NCBI GenBank assembly: GCA_949283695.1
Contig: CASDTX010000052.1
Span: 1-64,000, forward strand
Length of the DNA stretch: 64,000 nt
Direction: 5' to 3'
Source of the DNA: an uncultured Eubacteriales bacterium
GTDB lineage: Bacteria > Bacillota > Clostridia > Lachnospirales > Lachnospiraceae
Numbering within the stretch: the first letter of the stretch is position 1; each line of letters opens with the position of its first letter. Under the pieces are notes generated by a model that did not search any database, was not told where the DNA came from, and worked only from the letters and a program-made list of their open reading frames with translations. Made by a program: the position numbers and the translations under genes. Of this stretch, positions 9,170 through 18,243 are shown piece by piece.

Positions 9170-9197
9170 ATTATACCTTATTTCCTGCATAATGCAA
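9170..9197 (-). promoter_or_regulatory. Sigma-A promoter of glgA
   Basis: On the minus strand, -35 TTGCAT (9192-9197) and a perfect -10 TATAAT (9170-9175) are separated by 16 nt. The predicted start point near 9163 decides the glgA start codon in favour of ATG 9114. Confidence 0.75.
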
Positions 9198-9267
9198 AGG
9201 ATTTTATCACTTCACCATATTGATTTATTTTGTCCGCGTCCTGCTTTTTCTTACAATGGCAGTCACT

Positions 9268-10062
9268 CTATGAGGAACTGCCGTGTCTGTACTCCAGCTG
9301 TATGGTATCTGCGATCAGTGCAATAAATTCGGAATTGGTAGGTTTGCCCTTCCCTGTGCTTACCGTATATCCGAAAAGTTCATCCAGTGTATCCAGTTTG
9401 CCCCTGCTCCAGGCGACTTCGATTGCGTGCCGTATGGCCCTCTCCACACGGCTGGAAGTTGTCTGATACTTCTTTGCCACAGTAGGGTAGAGAATCTTGG
9501 TAATCGCGTTGAGCACGTCCATATCGTTCACGGCCATCATAATCGCGTCCCGCAGATAGTGATAGCCTTTGATGTGCGCGGGTATGCCGATCTCATGAAG
9601 CATATTTGTCACACGGTTTTCCAGATTGTCGCCTCTTACCTTATCCCCACTCTGGTCTTCCTCCCTCTTTTCGTGATTACGGAACATTTTTCTTACGGAT
9701 TTTATCCGTTCCAGCAGAAGTTCGTTGTTGAACGGTTTCATGATGTAGTAATTTGCCCCTTTGTTAAAGGCATCTTCAGTAATCCTTTCCTGTCCCACCG
9801 CTGTGATAACAATAAAATATGGACGCTTATTGACAAGTTCCCCCTGATTCACCTGTTCCATTACTGTCAATCCATCCATTTTCGGCATGATCAGATCGAG
9901 AAGAACAACGTCCGGCTGTCTGTCTTTGATGATCTGACACATCTCTTCACCATTTTTTGCTTTTCCAACCAGATCGAGATCCTTGTCTGTACTGATAATA
10001 TCGCCCAGCACATCAAGGATCCTCTGATTATCATCAGCGATGGCAACACTCAAATGCTCCAT
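9268..10062 (-). CDS. spo0A: Sporulation master response regulator Spo0A
   Basis: 264 residues. The receiver domain (1-125) has the acidic pocket DD (10-11), phospho-acceptor D56 in VVLLDLIMP and the conserved Lys in YYIMKPF. A linker of about 25 residues leads to the Spo0A C-terminal DNA-binding domain, with the recognition-helix stretch [17 protein letters not shown]. Phosphorylated Spo0A binds TGTCGAA boxes to start sporulation. AAGGAGAG precedes ATG 10062. Its own upstream region carries a sigma-A promoter and two exact Spo0A boxes, so it is probably autoregulated. The order spoIVB-spo0A is typical of Clostridia and Bacilli. Confidence 0.97.
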   Translation of the reverse strand: MEHLSVAIADDNQRILDVLGDIISTDKDLDLVGKAKNGEEMCQIIKDRQPDVVLLDLIMPKMDGLTVMEQVNQGELVNKRPYFIVITAVGQERITEDAFNKGANYYIMKPFNNELLLERIKSVRKMFRNHEKREEDQSGDKVRGDNLENRVTNMLHEIGIPAHIKGYHYLRDAIMMAVNDMDVLNAITKILYPTVAKKYQTTSSRVERAIRHAIEVAWSRGKLDTLDELFGYTVSTGKGKPTNSEFIALIADTIQLEYRHGSSS

Positions 10063-10112
10063 TCTCTTCTCTCCTTTAGATTTGAGAACCAGCTCTGAAA
10101 CGCCACTTGCTT

Positions 10113-10141
10113 ATTATATCCGCGCCAATATGCAGATTCAA
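10113..10141 (-). promoter_or_regulatory. Sigma-A promoter of spo0A
   Basis: -35 TTGAAT (10136-10141) and -10 TATAAT (10113-10118) on the minus strand with an ideal 17-nt spacer, about 50 nt before the spo0A start. Confidence 0.75.
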
Positions 10142-10156
10142 GAAGATTTTGTAACA

Positions 10157-11272
10157 CTAATTCGACATGGTTTTCGACATTTCAGACGATTCGACCTGCT
10201 TCAACATATTTTCTATAAATATGCCATAGCCCATTGTCGAATCCTGCACGAACACATGTGTCACTGCTCCGATCAGTTTCCCATCCTGAATAATCGGACT
10301 TCCGCTCATGCCCTGGATGATACCGCCTGTTTTTTCCAGCAGTTCGGGGTCTGTCACTTTTATGACGAGTCCTTTGTTGATCTCGGTACTGTCCGTGTCA
10401 ACTTCTGTCACCTCAATGTCGTACTCTTTCAGCTCGTTGTCGATATAACAGCGAATTGCTGCCGGCCCGGCGTGAATCTCCTCCTTTTCTGCCGTCTCGA
10501 TGGGGATCTGGTCTTCAAACAGCTCGTCAATACGGTCAATGCTGCCGTAGATTCCGGCCTCTGTATTCTGGTCGATGGTTCCCAGAATATTGTAGCGGTT
10601 GTAGACAATGATCCCTTCCATGCTGCCGGGCAGACCGTCTGTTCCGCGGATAATATTCTGGATACTGGTTCGGTATACAGTTCCGTCCGAAATCGTCATC
10701 AGCACATTGGTATCTGTATCGTGAATCCCATGTCCCAGTGCCCCGAACCTGCTTTTGTCTGTCAGAAATGTGATGGTTCCCAGTCCCTGGACATTATCCC
10801 GTACCCAGATCCCCAGGCGGTAATCGTCCGGCGAGCATTCCACAGGCTGAATGCGGATATCGAGCACCTCGCCGTCACGCCGCACCGTGAGCACCACATC
10901 ATCACCGTCAATTGCTTCCACCGCGTCCAGCAGATCTGATTTCCCGGATATTTCCTGATGGTTCACCGCCGTGATATAATCCCCGGTCCGCACAAGATGC
11001 GCCGCCGGTTCATACTCATGCCCGTCAACCCCCTTCATCTGTTCCGTGCCAAGTACCATAACACCGTCTGTTTCCATGTAGATTCCAACCGGCATTCCTC
11101 CCAGGAGCACCGTTCCGCTGTCCGATGACTCGGTGGATGCCTCTGTCTGGCGGATATCCGGATCCCCGGATTCTGCATGGATGCATCTCTGTACCAAAGC
11201 GCCGGCCAGAATGAGCCCGCCGAGGATGCCTGTCAGGATCATGCCCGCCATATATCTTCGCTCTCTTCTCAT
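10157..11272 (-). CDS. spoIVB: SpoIVB serine peptidase (signals sigma-K activation)
   Basis: 371 residues. In spore formers this forespore-secreted S55 peptidase cleaves SpoIVFA to release pro-sigma-K processing. An N-terminal membrane segment follows MRRERRYMAG; a PDZ domain covers roughly residues 80-160; the protease domain has its His in GALGHGIHDT and its nucleophile Ser in GMSGSPI. Start: ATG 11272 with AAAGG 9 nt upstream is preferred; ATG 11281 has the same AAAGG directly abutting it. The gene follows the recN terminator, so it needs its own (sigma-F/G) promoter, which I could not place with confidence. Confidence 0.93.
   Translation of the reverse strand: MRRERRYMAGMILTGILGGLILAGALVQRCIHAESGDPDIRQTEASTESSDSGTVLLGGMPVGIYMETDGVMVLGTEQMKGVDGHEYEPAAHLVRTGDYITAVNHQEISGKSDLLDAVEAIDGDDVVLTVRRDGEVLDIRIQPVECSPDDYRLGIWVRDNVQGLGTITFLTDKSRFGALGHGIHDTDTNVLMTISDGTVYRTSIQNIIRGTDGLPGSMEGIIVYNRYNILGTIDQNTEAGIYGSIDRIDELFEDQIPIETAEKEEIHAGPAAIRCYIDNELKEYDIEVTEVDTDSTEINKGLVIKVTDPELLEKTGGIIQGMSGSPIIQDGKLIGAVTHVFVQDSTMGYGIFIENMLKQVESSEMSKTMSN
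10162..10180 (-). promoter_or_regulatory. Two Spo0A boxes upstream of spo0A
   Basis: Two exact TGTCGAA boxes on the minus strand (10162-10168 and 10174-10180, 12-nt period), centred about 60 nt upstream of the predicted spo0A transcription start and overlapping the last codons of spoIVB. A third near-match, GGTCGAA, lies at 10191-10197. They match the known Spo0A consensus TGNCGAA. Confidence 0.7.
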
Positions 11273-11300
11273 ACCACACATCCTTTCTTTTGTGATTTTC

Positions 11301-11340
11301 AAGACAAAAAGAAACGGATACCTCTGCCGCATCCGTTTCT
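11301..11340 (-). terminator. Rho-independent terminator of the nusB-recN operon
   Basis: Perfect 10-bp stem AGAAACGGAT (11310-11319) / ATCCGTTTCT (11331-11340), followed on the minus strand by TTTTTGTCTT. It lies 34 nt past the recN stop. Confidence 0.85.
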
Positions 11341-11374
11341 AGTATGTGTGGAATCTCCCGGTTTCACACTGGTA

Positions 11375-13051
11375 TTATCTATGACACTTTGCCAATTGTT
11401 TCATCTCTTTTGCACTTTCTACAATGTGTGCGGTCACCTTGTCGCCGCCCAGAATCCTGGCCAGCTCTTTTACGGATCCTTCCTCGGACAGCCGCTCGAT
11501 TCCGGTCTTGACAGACTCTTTGTCTGCTGTTTTTTCGATCAGGAAATGGACATCTGCAGCAGCGGCAATCTGAGGCAGATGAGTGATGCAGATCACCTGG
11601 CGGCTCTTCCCGATCCGCCTTAGCTTCTCTGCCACTTTGCCTGCGGTAATGCCGGAAATCCCGGTGTCGATCTCATCGAAAATCAAGGTCGGCGTATCCT
11701 CCTCGTCCGCCAGTACGGTTTTAACTGCCAGCATGATTCTGGACAGCTCGCCTCCGGAAGCGATATGTTCCAGCGATTTCAGCGGTTCGCCCGGATTTAC
11801 GGCCAGATAGAATTCCGCTTCATCCTTCCCGTCCGCGCTGTAACGTCCGGTGTCGGTCACACGCAGTTCCAGCCTGGTATCAAGGAAATTAAGCTCTGCC
11901 ATCTGTGCGCGGATATCCGCTGCAAAGAAGACGGCAGATTCTTGGCGGATTTGGTGGAGTTTCTCCGCGGTTTGTTCTACTTCTGCCAGCACGCGCGCTT
12001 TCTTTTCCTGCAGTTCCCGCTGATAAGAATCATAATCATTCAGCTCTTCTATTCTTTTCTTTTTCTCCTCGCAGTATGCCAGGATATCACTGACAGAATT
12101 GCCATATTTTGCTTTTAAATGATTCAGAAGATTCAGTCGGTCTTCTGTCTCCCGGAATTCCTCTTCTGAGAATTCAAATGATTTGGCATAGTCAGAAAGT
12201 TCCCGGTTGAAATCATTGAGCAGACTGTCCACCTCCAGCAGCTGACTGTAGAGCTGAGCCCCGGTCTCATCGAACTCTGCCGCTTCCTGGAAGGCACGGA
12301 TCGCCCGGCTCAAGAAATCACTGGCATTCGCTCCCCCGTCACCGCCTGCGTACCGGTAAGCCTCGGCCACCGCCTCGGTCATCCTTCTGCTCTCCGTCAT
12401 CCGGCGGTAAAGGGCTTCTGTTTCTTCGTCTTCTCCGGGAATCAATGCCGCTTCCTCGATCTCATGAACTTCATACTCTGCAAGCGAAAGCTCTCTTCTT
12501 CTTCCCTCTTCATCCAGTGCAGATGCCGCTTCCTGACGGCAGATCTCCTGATATTCCCGGTACTGCCTCCGCATCTGCTCCTGCCAGGGACGGACTCTTT
12601 CGCCGGCATAGAGGTCAAGAAGCGCCAGGTGGTTCTTCCGGTTCAGCAAGGTCTGATTATCATGCTGACCGTGAATATCAATGAGCAGACCAGCTGCGGT
12701 TTTCAGAACAGACATATTCACATTCTCTCCGTTGATCCTGCTGATGCTGCGTCCTTCCATCAGACGGCGGCTCAGAGTGATCATCCCGTCCTCCGGATAG
12801 ATGTCCATGGCTTCCAGTTTCTGAAGGATTCGCTCATCCTCCACAGAAAAGGTCAGCTCTACCAGGCCGCTTCCGGCTCCGTTCCTGAGCATATCCGCAC
12901 TATATCTTCCCCCCAGGGCAAGTCCTACGGACCCGAGAAGGATTGATTTTCCCGCACCGGTCTCACCGGTCAGAATGTTGAGTCCCCGGCCAAAATCCAC
13001 TTCTGTCTCATCGATCAGTGCCAGATTTTTCACATGCAGATTCTGTAACAT
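11375..13051 (-). CDS. recN: DNA repair ATPase RecN
   Basis: 558 residues, usual length. This SMC-like protein acts early in double-strand-break repair. Walker A GETGAGKS lies at residues 29-36 of the N-terminal half-ATPase; the middle is a long charged coiled coil interrupted by a head-distal insert; the C-terminal half has the signature ASGGELSRIMLA and the Walker B segment TLIFDEIDTGISG. It is the last gene of the operon before a clear terminator. The recN-argR-nadK-tlyA order is widely conserved in Firmicutes. Confidence 0.96.
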   Translation of the reverse strand: MLQNLHVKNLALIDETEVDFGRGLNILTGETGAGKSILLGSVGLALGGRYSADMLRNGAGSGLVELTFSVEDERILQKLEAMDIYPEDGMITLSRRLMEGRSISRINGENVNMSVLKTAAGLLIDIHGQHDNQTLLNRKNHLALLDLYAGERVRPWQEQMRRQYREYQEICRQEAASALDEEGRRRELSLAEYEVHEIEEAALIPGEDEETEALYRRMTESRRMTEAVAEAYRYAGGDGGANASDFLSRAIRAFQEAAEFDETGAQLYSQLLEVDSLLNDFNRELSDYAKSFEFSEEEFRETEDRLNLLNHLKAKYGNSVSDILAYCEEKKKRIEELNDYDSYQRELQEKKARVLAEVEQTAEKLHQIRQESAVFFAADIRAQMAELNFLDTRLELRVTDTGRYSADGKDEAEFYLAVNPGEPLKSLEHIASGGELSRIMLAVKTVLADEEDTPTLIFDEIDTGISGITAGKVAEKLRRIGKSRQVICITHLPQIAAAADVHFLIEKTADKESVKTGIERLSEEGSVKELARILGGDKVTAHIVESAKEMKQLAKCHR

Positions 13052-13059
13052 ATTGATAC

Positions 13060-13518
13060 CTATTCTCCTTTAGAAACAATCTTCCGGATCTTGTCCATAA
13101 CCAGTTCCGTATCGTCCACTGTCCGGATCGCGCACATAATCGTGTCGTCCCCCGCAATACAGCCCACAACCTCATGCCATTTCATCGCATCCACTGCGGC
13201 AGCCACAGCCATTGCCATGCCCGATACCGTCTTAATCACAAGAATATTCTGGGCCATATCCATAGACACGTAGCCGTCCCTGAGCACCCGCATATATTTC
13301 TCATTTATGCCGGTCTCATCCTGTCGGTGGATGATGTATTTCTGTCTGCCTCCATTGACAGAGATCTTGGTAAGCTTCAGGTCCCGGATATCTCTTGAGA
13401 CGGTGGCCTGCGTGACCTTAAACCCTGCGTTGTTCAGATATTCCGCCAGTTCCTCCTGGGTCTCAATATCATACTGGCTGATGAGTTCGATTATTTTTGC
13501 ATGCCGGCTGACTTTCAT
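13060..13518 (-). CDS. argR: Arginine repressor ArgR
   Basis: 152 residues. The N-terminal winged helix (about 1-70) contains the YLNNAGFKVTQATVSRDI recognition region; the C-terminal domain (about 80-152) has the arginine-binding and hexamer-forming GCIAGDDTIM segment. It binds ARG boxes when arginine is plentiful. It is embedded between nadK and recN with gaps of fewer than 10 nt, so it is co-transcribed with them rather than sitting next to arg genes, none of which are in the window. Confidence 0.95.
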   Translation of the reverse strand: MKVSRHAKIIELISQYDIETQEELAEYLNNAGFKVTQATVSRDIRDLKLTKISVNGGRQKYIIHRQDETGINEKYMRVLRDGYVSMDMAQNILVIKTVSGMAMAVAAAVDAMKWHEVVGCIAGDDTIMCAIRTVDDTELVMDKIRKIVSKGE

Positions 13519-13524
13519 TGTTTT

Positions 13525-14358
13525 CTAATTTCCTTTCATTTTTCTGCGCATGGTCTTCATAAAGCTCTCTTTGCTCAGCTTGATCAGTCTGGCGGTCTGC
13601 TCTGCGCGTCTGATGCAGACCTTCTCGCCGGTTACCAGCGTGGTCTGTTCCGCTCCGTCGAAACAGACGGAGACCTGCTCCTGTCTGCCGTAGCGTCCTT
13701 CACAGACCTCAACCTCCAGAATGTCCTCTGCCGAGAGGACGACGCTGCTCGTATTCAGCGCATGGGAGCAGATCGGCGTGACGACGATCATCTGGGCAGT
13801 CGGTTCCACCACCGGCCCGCCGGCAGAAAGGTTATATCCGGTGCTGCCCGTCGGGGTCGATATGATCACTCCATCCGCATGATACGTATTCAGCAAAGTC
13901 CCGTTTACGTAGAGGTTGAAGCTGACAATCCGTACTTTCCCTTCCCGGGTCAGAACAATATCATTCATGGCAAGATCCTGACGGTTATTCCGGAACGTTC
14001 CGGAGAGCATCATCCGCTCCTCGATCTCTGGCTCATTTGCAAAAAGGGAGTCAAGCGCCGTGCGGAAATCCGTCAGCTCCACATCTGTCAGATATCCCAG
14101 GCGCCCCATATTGATCCCCAGGAGGGGGATGCTGCGTCCGCCGAGATCACGGACGGCGCGGATGAGCGTTCCATCCCCGCCCAGCACAAGACCGCACTGG
14201 ATCTTGTCCGGCACGGTGCCTGGGATAATATGCCCTTCGCCGTCCTTCTCCGAGACAAAGCAGATCTTTCCGTGGGATTCGATATAACGGCGGATTTCGT
14301 TCGTAATCCGGTAGTCTTTGTCTTTCAGCTTGTTCGTAATAATATAAAAATAATCCAT
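13525..14358 (-). CDS. nadK: NAD(+) kinase
   Basis: 277 residues. It phosphorylates NAD to NADP. The family motif GGDGT is at 60-64 (D62 catalytic), followed by GINMGRLGYLTD; the second motif TPTGSTGYNLSAGGP lies near the middle and NDIVL upstream of it. It is a member of the nusB-recN operon, six nt from argR. Confidence 0.95.
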   Translation of the reverse strand: MDYFYIITNKLKDKDYRITNEIRRYIESHGKICFVSEKDGEGHIIPGTVPDKIQCGLVLGGDGTLIRAVRDLGGRSIPLLGINMGRLGYLTDVELTDFRTALDSLFANEPEIEERMMLSGTFRNNRQDLAMNDIVLTREGKVRIVSFNLYVNGTLLNTYHADGVIISTPTGSTGYNLSAGGPVVEPTAQMIVVTPICSHALNTSSVVLSAEDILEVEVCEGRYGRQEQVSVCFDGAEQTTLVTGEKVCIRRAEQTARLIKLSKESFMKTMRRKMKGN

Positions 14359-14393
14359 GCCGTACCTCTTACTGCTTCCTGTGTCTTATCGAC

Positions 14394-15200
14394 TTATTTT
14401 GCCAGGGCTTCAAACGCCTGATCCACGATCTGGTCCGGATCCAGTCCCAGATCGGTGCCGGTTTCCTGCGCACTCTTCTTCAGATGAATCAGGTATTCAA
14501 TATTTCCCTCCGGTCCTTTGATGGGCGAAAAGTCCAGTTCGCAGAGATCAAATCCCACGGAAACCGCATAGTCCATAATCTTGCGGATCACTTCCCGGTG
14601 AGTGCTCTTCTCGCGCACGACGCCCTTTTTTCCAACCTTCTCTCTGCCTGCCTCGAACTGGGGCTTGATCAGAGCAACGATTTCACCGTCTTCCCGCAGA
14701 TAGTCGCGGATCGGCACCAGCACCTTGGTAAGAGAAATAAACGATACATCAATCGAGGAAAAGTCTACCGGCTCTCCGATATCATCCGGCGTGACGTAGC
14801 GGATATTGGTTTTCTCCATGCAGACGACCCGCGGATCATTGCGAAGCTTCCAGTCCAGCTGGCCCCTCCCCACGTCAATGGCAAAGACTTTCACCGCACC
14901 GTTCTGGAGCATGCAGTCCGTGAACCCTCCGGTGGACGCCCCTACATCTGTGCATACCTTCCCCGCCACATCAACGTCAAAATTAGCCAGCGCCTTTTCC
15001 AGTTTCAGCCCTCCCCTGCTCACATAGGGAAGGGTGTGTCCCCGCACTTCGATCTGGACTTCCGGGGAGAAGGTGCTTCCTGCTTTGTCCTCCCGCTCAC
15101 CATCTACGAAGACATTTCCGGACATAATCACCGCTTTTGCCTTTTCTCTTGATTCTGCCAGATTTCTCTTTACAAGCAGTACATCCAAGCGTTCTTTCAT
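14394..15200 (-). CDS. tlyA: TlyA-family rRNA 2'-O-methyltransferase (hemolysin A family)
   Basis: 268 residues. An N-terminal S4 RNA-binding domain (about 1-65, starting KERLDVLLVKR) is joined to an FtsJ-like methyltransferase domain with the SAM-binding VGASTGGFTDCML motif. In mycobacteria TlyA methylates 16S and 23S rRNA; the Firmicutes homologues share the fold, but their target is less certain. One nt separates it from the dxs stop, so translation may be coupled. Confidence 0.93.
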   Translation of the reverse strand: MKERLDVLLVKRNLAESREKAKAVIMSGNVFVDGEREDKAGSTFSPEVQIEVRGHTLPYVSRGGLKLEKALANFDVDVAGKVCTDVGASTGGFTDCMLQNGAVKVFAIDVGRGQLDWKLRNDPRVVCMEKTNIRYVTPDDIGEPVDFSSIDVSFISLTKVLVPIRDYLREDGEIVALIKPQFEAGREKVGKKGVVREKSTHREVIRKIMDYAVSVGFDLCELDFSPIKGPEGNIEYLIHLKKSAQETGTDLGLDPDQIVDQAFEALAK

Positions 15201-15201
15201 A

Positions 15202-17079
15202 TCATCTGTTTCCTTTCAGCAGCAGGTAATCTGTCGTCACCTGCTTCACAATCGTTTCACAGTCCAGGCCCACTTCTTTTCTCAGCAGTTCTACATTTCC
15301 GTGCTCCACATAATCGTCGGATATTCCGATATTGCGCACGCAGACATCCAGCTTCGCACAGGAAACATAATCCATGACCTGTTCTCCAAAGCCTCCGGTG
15401 AGAACATTCTCCTCAATGGTTACAAACAGGCAGTGGTCCTTCGCAAGTTCCTCCAGAAGTTCTTTATCTAAAGGCTTGACAAATCTTGCGTTCACCAGGC
15501 TGCAGCTGTAGCCGGTCTCTTTGAGCCTGCGCCGCACACGGTCTGCAAGTTCTGCCATATGTCCGACAAAGAGGATCACGATCTCCTCTTCTTCATAGAG
15601 TACCTCGCTCCTGCCATATTCGATCGGGGCGCGGAACTTCCGCATGCCCTCATAAGCTTCTCCTCTGGGATAACGAATAGCAATCGGATACTGGAAGTCA
15701 ACCGCGAACCGCAGCATATCTGCCAGCTCCCAGCGATTCTTCGGTGAGATCACTGTCAGATTCGGTATTGTGGACAGGAACGAAAGATCAAATACGCCCT
15801 GATGGGTCTCCCCGTCGCTGCCCACCAATCCTGCGCGGTCTACTGCGATCACAACAGGAAGGTTCTGAAGACAGACATCGTGAAGGGTCTGGTCATAAGC
15901 TCTCTGAAGGAAGGAAGAATAAACCGCGAAAACGGGCTTCATCCCGCCCGCCGCAAGTCCCGCCGCAAAGGTCATGGCATGTTCCTCCGCGATTCCCACG
16001 TCGAAGAACCTGTTAGGGAACCTTCTGGCGAAGGGGGCAAGTCCTGTCCCGTCCGCCATAGCCGCGGTGATCGCCGCTACTTTCTCGTCCTTTTTCGCAA
16101 TGTCCAGCAGTACTTTGGAGAATACTTCGGTATAAGTATCCGCAGCGCTGACAGACGTTGGCTCCCCGGTCGTGATATCGAAAGGACCGGGGCCGTGGAA
16201 GCGGGAAGGATTCTCCTCTGCCGGGGCATATCCTTTTCCCTTCTTTGTGATCACATGAACAAGGACGGCATGATCTACCCGTCTGGCTTCTTTGATTACT
16301 TTTACGAGCTTGCGGATATCATGTCCGTCTACCGGTCCGAGATAAGTAATGTCCATATCTTCAAAAAACATTCCCGGCACAAACAACTGTTTAATGCCGC
16401 TCTTTGTCTTCCGGATCTGATGTACAATCCGGTCTCCTTTGCCGGGAATTTTCTTCAGCGTGTCCTCAACGCCTCTTTTTAGCTCTGTATAAGCCTGTGC
16501 GGTCCGAAGACTGCTTAAATATTTGGACATGCCGCCGACATTTTCAGAGATGGACATATTGTTGTCATTCAGAATGATAATAAAATTGCTTTTCAGCCGG
16601 GAGGCATTATTGAGTGCCTCGTAGGCCATCCCCCCGGTCAGGGAGCCGTCTCCGATCACGGAGACAACCATATGATCTTCGCCGAGGATCTCCCGTGCGG
16701 CCACATATCCCAGCCCGGCTGAGATGGAAGTAGAGCTGTGCCCGGTGTCAAACGCATCACAGTCGCTCTCCTTGCGCTTCGGGAATCCGCTCAGACCGCC
16801 GTATTTGCGCAGAGCGTCGAATCCTTCTTTCCTGCCCGTGAGAAGCTTGTGTGTATAGGACTGGTGTCCCACATCCCAGATCAGCTTGTCTTCCGGGAAA
16901 TTCATCACCAGATGAAGTGCCATGGTCAGTTCCACGACACCAAGGTTCGATGCCAGATGGCCTCCGGTCTTGCTGATCTTTTCAATCAGGAACTGCCGGA
17001 TCTCATCCGCCAGCACCGGGAGCTGCTCACTGCTTAGCTTCTTTATATCATTCGGTTTCTGGATCAAATCAAGTATCAC
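15202..17079 (-). CDS. dxs: 1-deoxy-D-xylulose-5-phosphate synthase
   Basis: 625 residues. This thiamine-diphosphate enzyme joins pyruvate and glyceraldehyde-3-phosphate, the first step of the MEP isoprenoid pathway. Visible are the GHSSTSISAGLG block, the TPP-binding GDGSLTGGMAYEALNNA, the middle domain with DVGIAEEHAMTFAAG, and a transketolase C-terminal domain. Start: GTG 17079 with GAGGGG about 8 nt upstream gives the family length and an N-terminus VILDLIQKPNDIKKL; a longer reading would overlap ispA by 130 nt. Together with ispA it places isoprenoid precursor synthesis in this operon. Confidence 0.95.
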   Translation of the reverse strand: MILDLIQKPNDIKKLSSEQLPVLADEIRQFLIEKISKTGGHLASNLGVVELTMALHLVMNFPEDKLIWDVGHQSYTHKLLTGRKEGFDALRKYGGLSGFPKRKESDCDAFDTGHSSTSISAGLGYVAAREILGEDHMVVSVIGDGSLTGGMAYEALNNASRLKSNFIIILNDNNMSISENVGGMSKYLSSLRTAQAYTELKRGVEDTLKKIPGKGDRIVHQIRKTKSGIKQLFVPGMFFEDMDITYLGPVDGHDIRKLVKVIKEARRVDHAVLVHVITKKGKGYAPAEENPSRFHGPGPFDITTGEPTSVSAADTYTEVFSKVLLDIAKKDEKVAAITAAMADGTGLAPFARRFPNRFFDVGIAEEHAMTFAAGLAAGGMKPVFAVYSSFLQRAYDQTLHDVCLQNLPVVIAVDRAGLVGSDGETHQGVFDLSFLSTIPNLTVISPKNRWELADMLRFAVDFQYPIAIRYPRGEAYEGMRKFRAPIEYGRSEVLYEEEEIVILFVGHMAELADRVRRRLKETGYSCSLVNARFVKPLDKELLEELAKDHCLFVTIEENVLTGGFGEQVMDYVSCAKLDVCVRNIGISDDYVEHGNVELLRKEVGLDCETIVKQVTTDYLLLKGNR

Positions 17080-17102
17080 AACAGCATCCCCTCTTCTGTT
17101 CT

Positions 17103-17993
17103 CTATTTCTCTCTGGATACAAGCCAGTTCAGAATCTCTTTCATAAAACTGCACTCCCGTCCCAGGCTCTCCAGCCCGCGGACGGCCTCTGCCGTCATCC
17201 GGGCTACGTCGCTGCGGGCCTCGTCCAGGCCCTTCCAAGTGACATAGGTGGTCTTCTCATTCTTCTCGTCACTGTGCACCGGCTTGCCCAGGACCTCTGT
17301 TGAACTGGTTACGTCGAGGATATCATCCTGGATCTGGAAGGCCAGTCCTACCTGACGCGCGATGCCTTCCATGGTCTGAATCTCTGCCTCCGACGCTCCG
17401 GCAAGCACCGCTCCGATCATGACGGAAGATTCGATCAGGGCGCTGGTTTTCAGACGGTAGATGAATTCCAGCATCTCGCCTGAGACTGCGTGGCCGGATT
17501 CTTTCACGTCCACCACCTGCCCTCCGATCATGCCGTAGATGCCGGCCTTAGCGGCAAGGATCGTCATGGCGCGTCCGATCCGACGGCTGTCTTCCGGTGC
17601 CAGCTCAAAGGCAGTGCATGCCGTCTCAAATGCATAATTCAGCAGGGCGTCTCCTGCAAGGATGCCCATATCTTCTCCGTATACCACATGGGTTGTTTTC
17701 CTTCCCCGCCGGTACTCATCATTGTCCATAGCCGGAAGATCGTCATGTACCAGAGAATACGTATGAATCATCTCAATGGCTGCCATGAACGGTTCGATGA
17801 TCTTGCCCGTTCCGTCAAACATGCGGAATGTCTCCCGCATCAGCATGGGGCGCAGGCGTTTCCCGCCCGCCATCAGGCTGTATTCCATGGCCTCCATGAT
17901 CAACTTCTGGTATCCTTCTTTCCTGGGAAGATAGGTTTCTAATATTGCTTCAATCTCGGTTGTCCGCTTCTGATATTCTTCTTTAAAATTCAT
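17103..17993 (-). CDS. ispA: Farnesyl/geranyl diphosphate synthase (polyprenyl synthetase)
   Basis: 296 residues. It condenses IPP with allylic diphosphates. The first Asp-rich motif HDDLPAMDND and the second, QIQDDILD, are intact, as is GGKRLRP. Start: ATG 17993 (MNFKEEYQ) after GGATGGAG; it overlaps the end of xseB by 11 nt, as usual for this pair. Upstream in-frame ATGs at 18005 and 18011 are worse placed. It supplies C15 or C20 chains for undecaprenyl-type lipids and quinone-like products. Confidence 0.94.
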   Translation of the reverse strand: MNFKEEYQKRTTEIEAILETYLPRKEGYQKLIMEAMEYSLMAGGKRLRPMLMRETFRMFDGTGKIIEPFMAAIEMIHTYSLVHDDLPAMDNDEYRRGRKTTHVVYGEDMGILAGDALLNYAFETACTAFELAPEDSRRIGRAMTILAAKAGIYGMIGGQVVDVKESGHAVSGEMLEFIYRLKTSALIESSVMIGAVLAGASEAEIQTMEGIARQVGLAFQIQDDILDVTSSTEVLGKPVHSDEKNEKTTYVTWKGLDEARSDVARMTAEAVRGLESLGRECSFMKEILNWLVSREK

Positions 17994-18243
17994 GAGTCTC
18001 TCCATCCTCATCGAGAATCAGTACCTTCTTTTCCACTTCATCGATTGTCTGGGTACATTTTTTCAAAAGGTCCATGCCTTTGCTGTACAGTTCAAAAGAC
18101 GTTTCCAGAGTCGTGCCGTCCTTCTCCATCTCGCCGAGCACAGCCTCGAGACCGGCAAAGAGTTCTTCCAGACTCTCCTTCCTCTGCTGTTCATCTGGTT
18201 CTTTCGATGGTTCCGTTCTCTGATCATTCCGCTGCTCTTCCAC
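17983..18243 (-). CDS. xseB: Exodeoxyribonuclease VII small subunit
   Basis: 86 residues, an acidic coiled-coil protein (LEELFAGLEAVLGEMEKDGTT then LYSKGMDLLKKC) that pairs with XseA. Start: GTG 18243 has AGGAGG 6 nt upstream; a longer version from 18300 would overlap xseA heavily and has no ribosome site. The N-terminal tail is Glu/Gln-rich. Overlap of 20 nt with xseA fits translational coupling. Confidence 0.92.
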   Translation of the reverse strand: MEEQRNDQRTEPSKEPDEQQRKESLEELFAGLEAVLGEMEKDGTTLETSFELYSKGMDLLKKCTQTIDEVEKKVLILDEDGETHEF

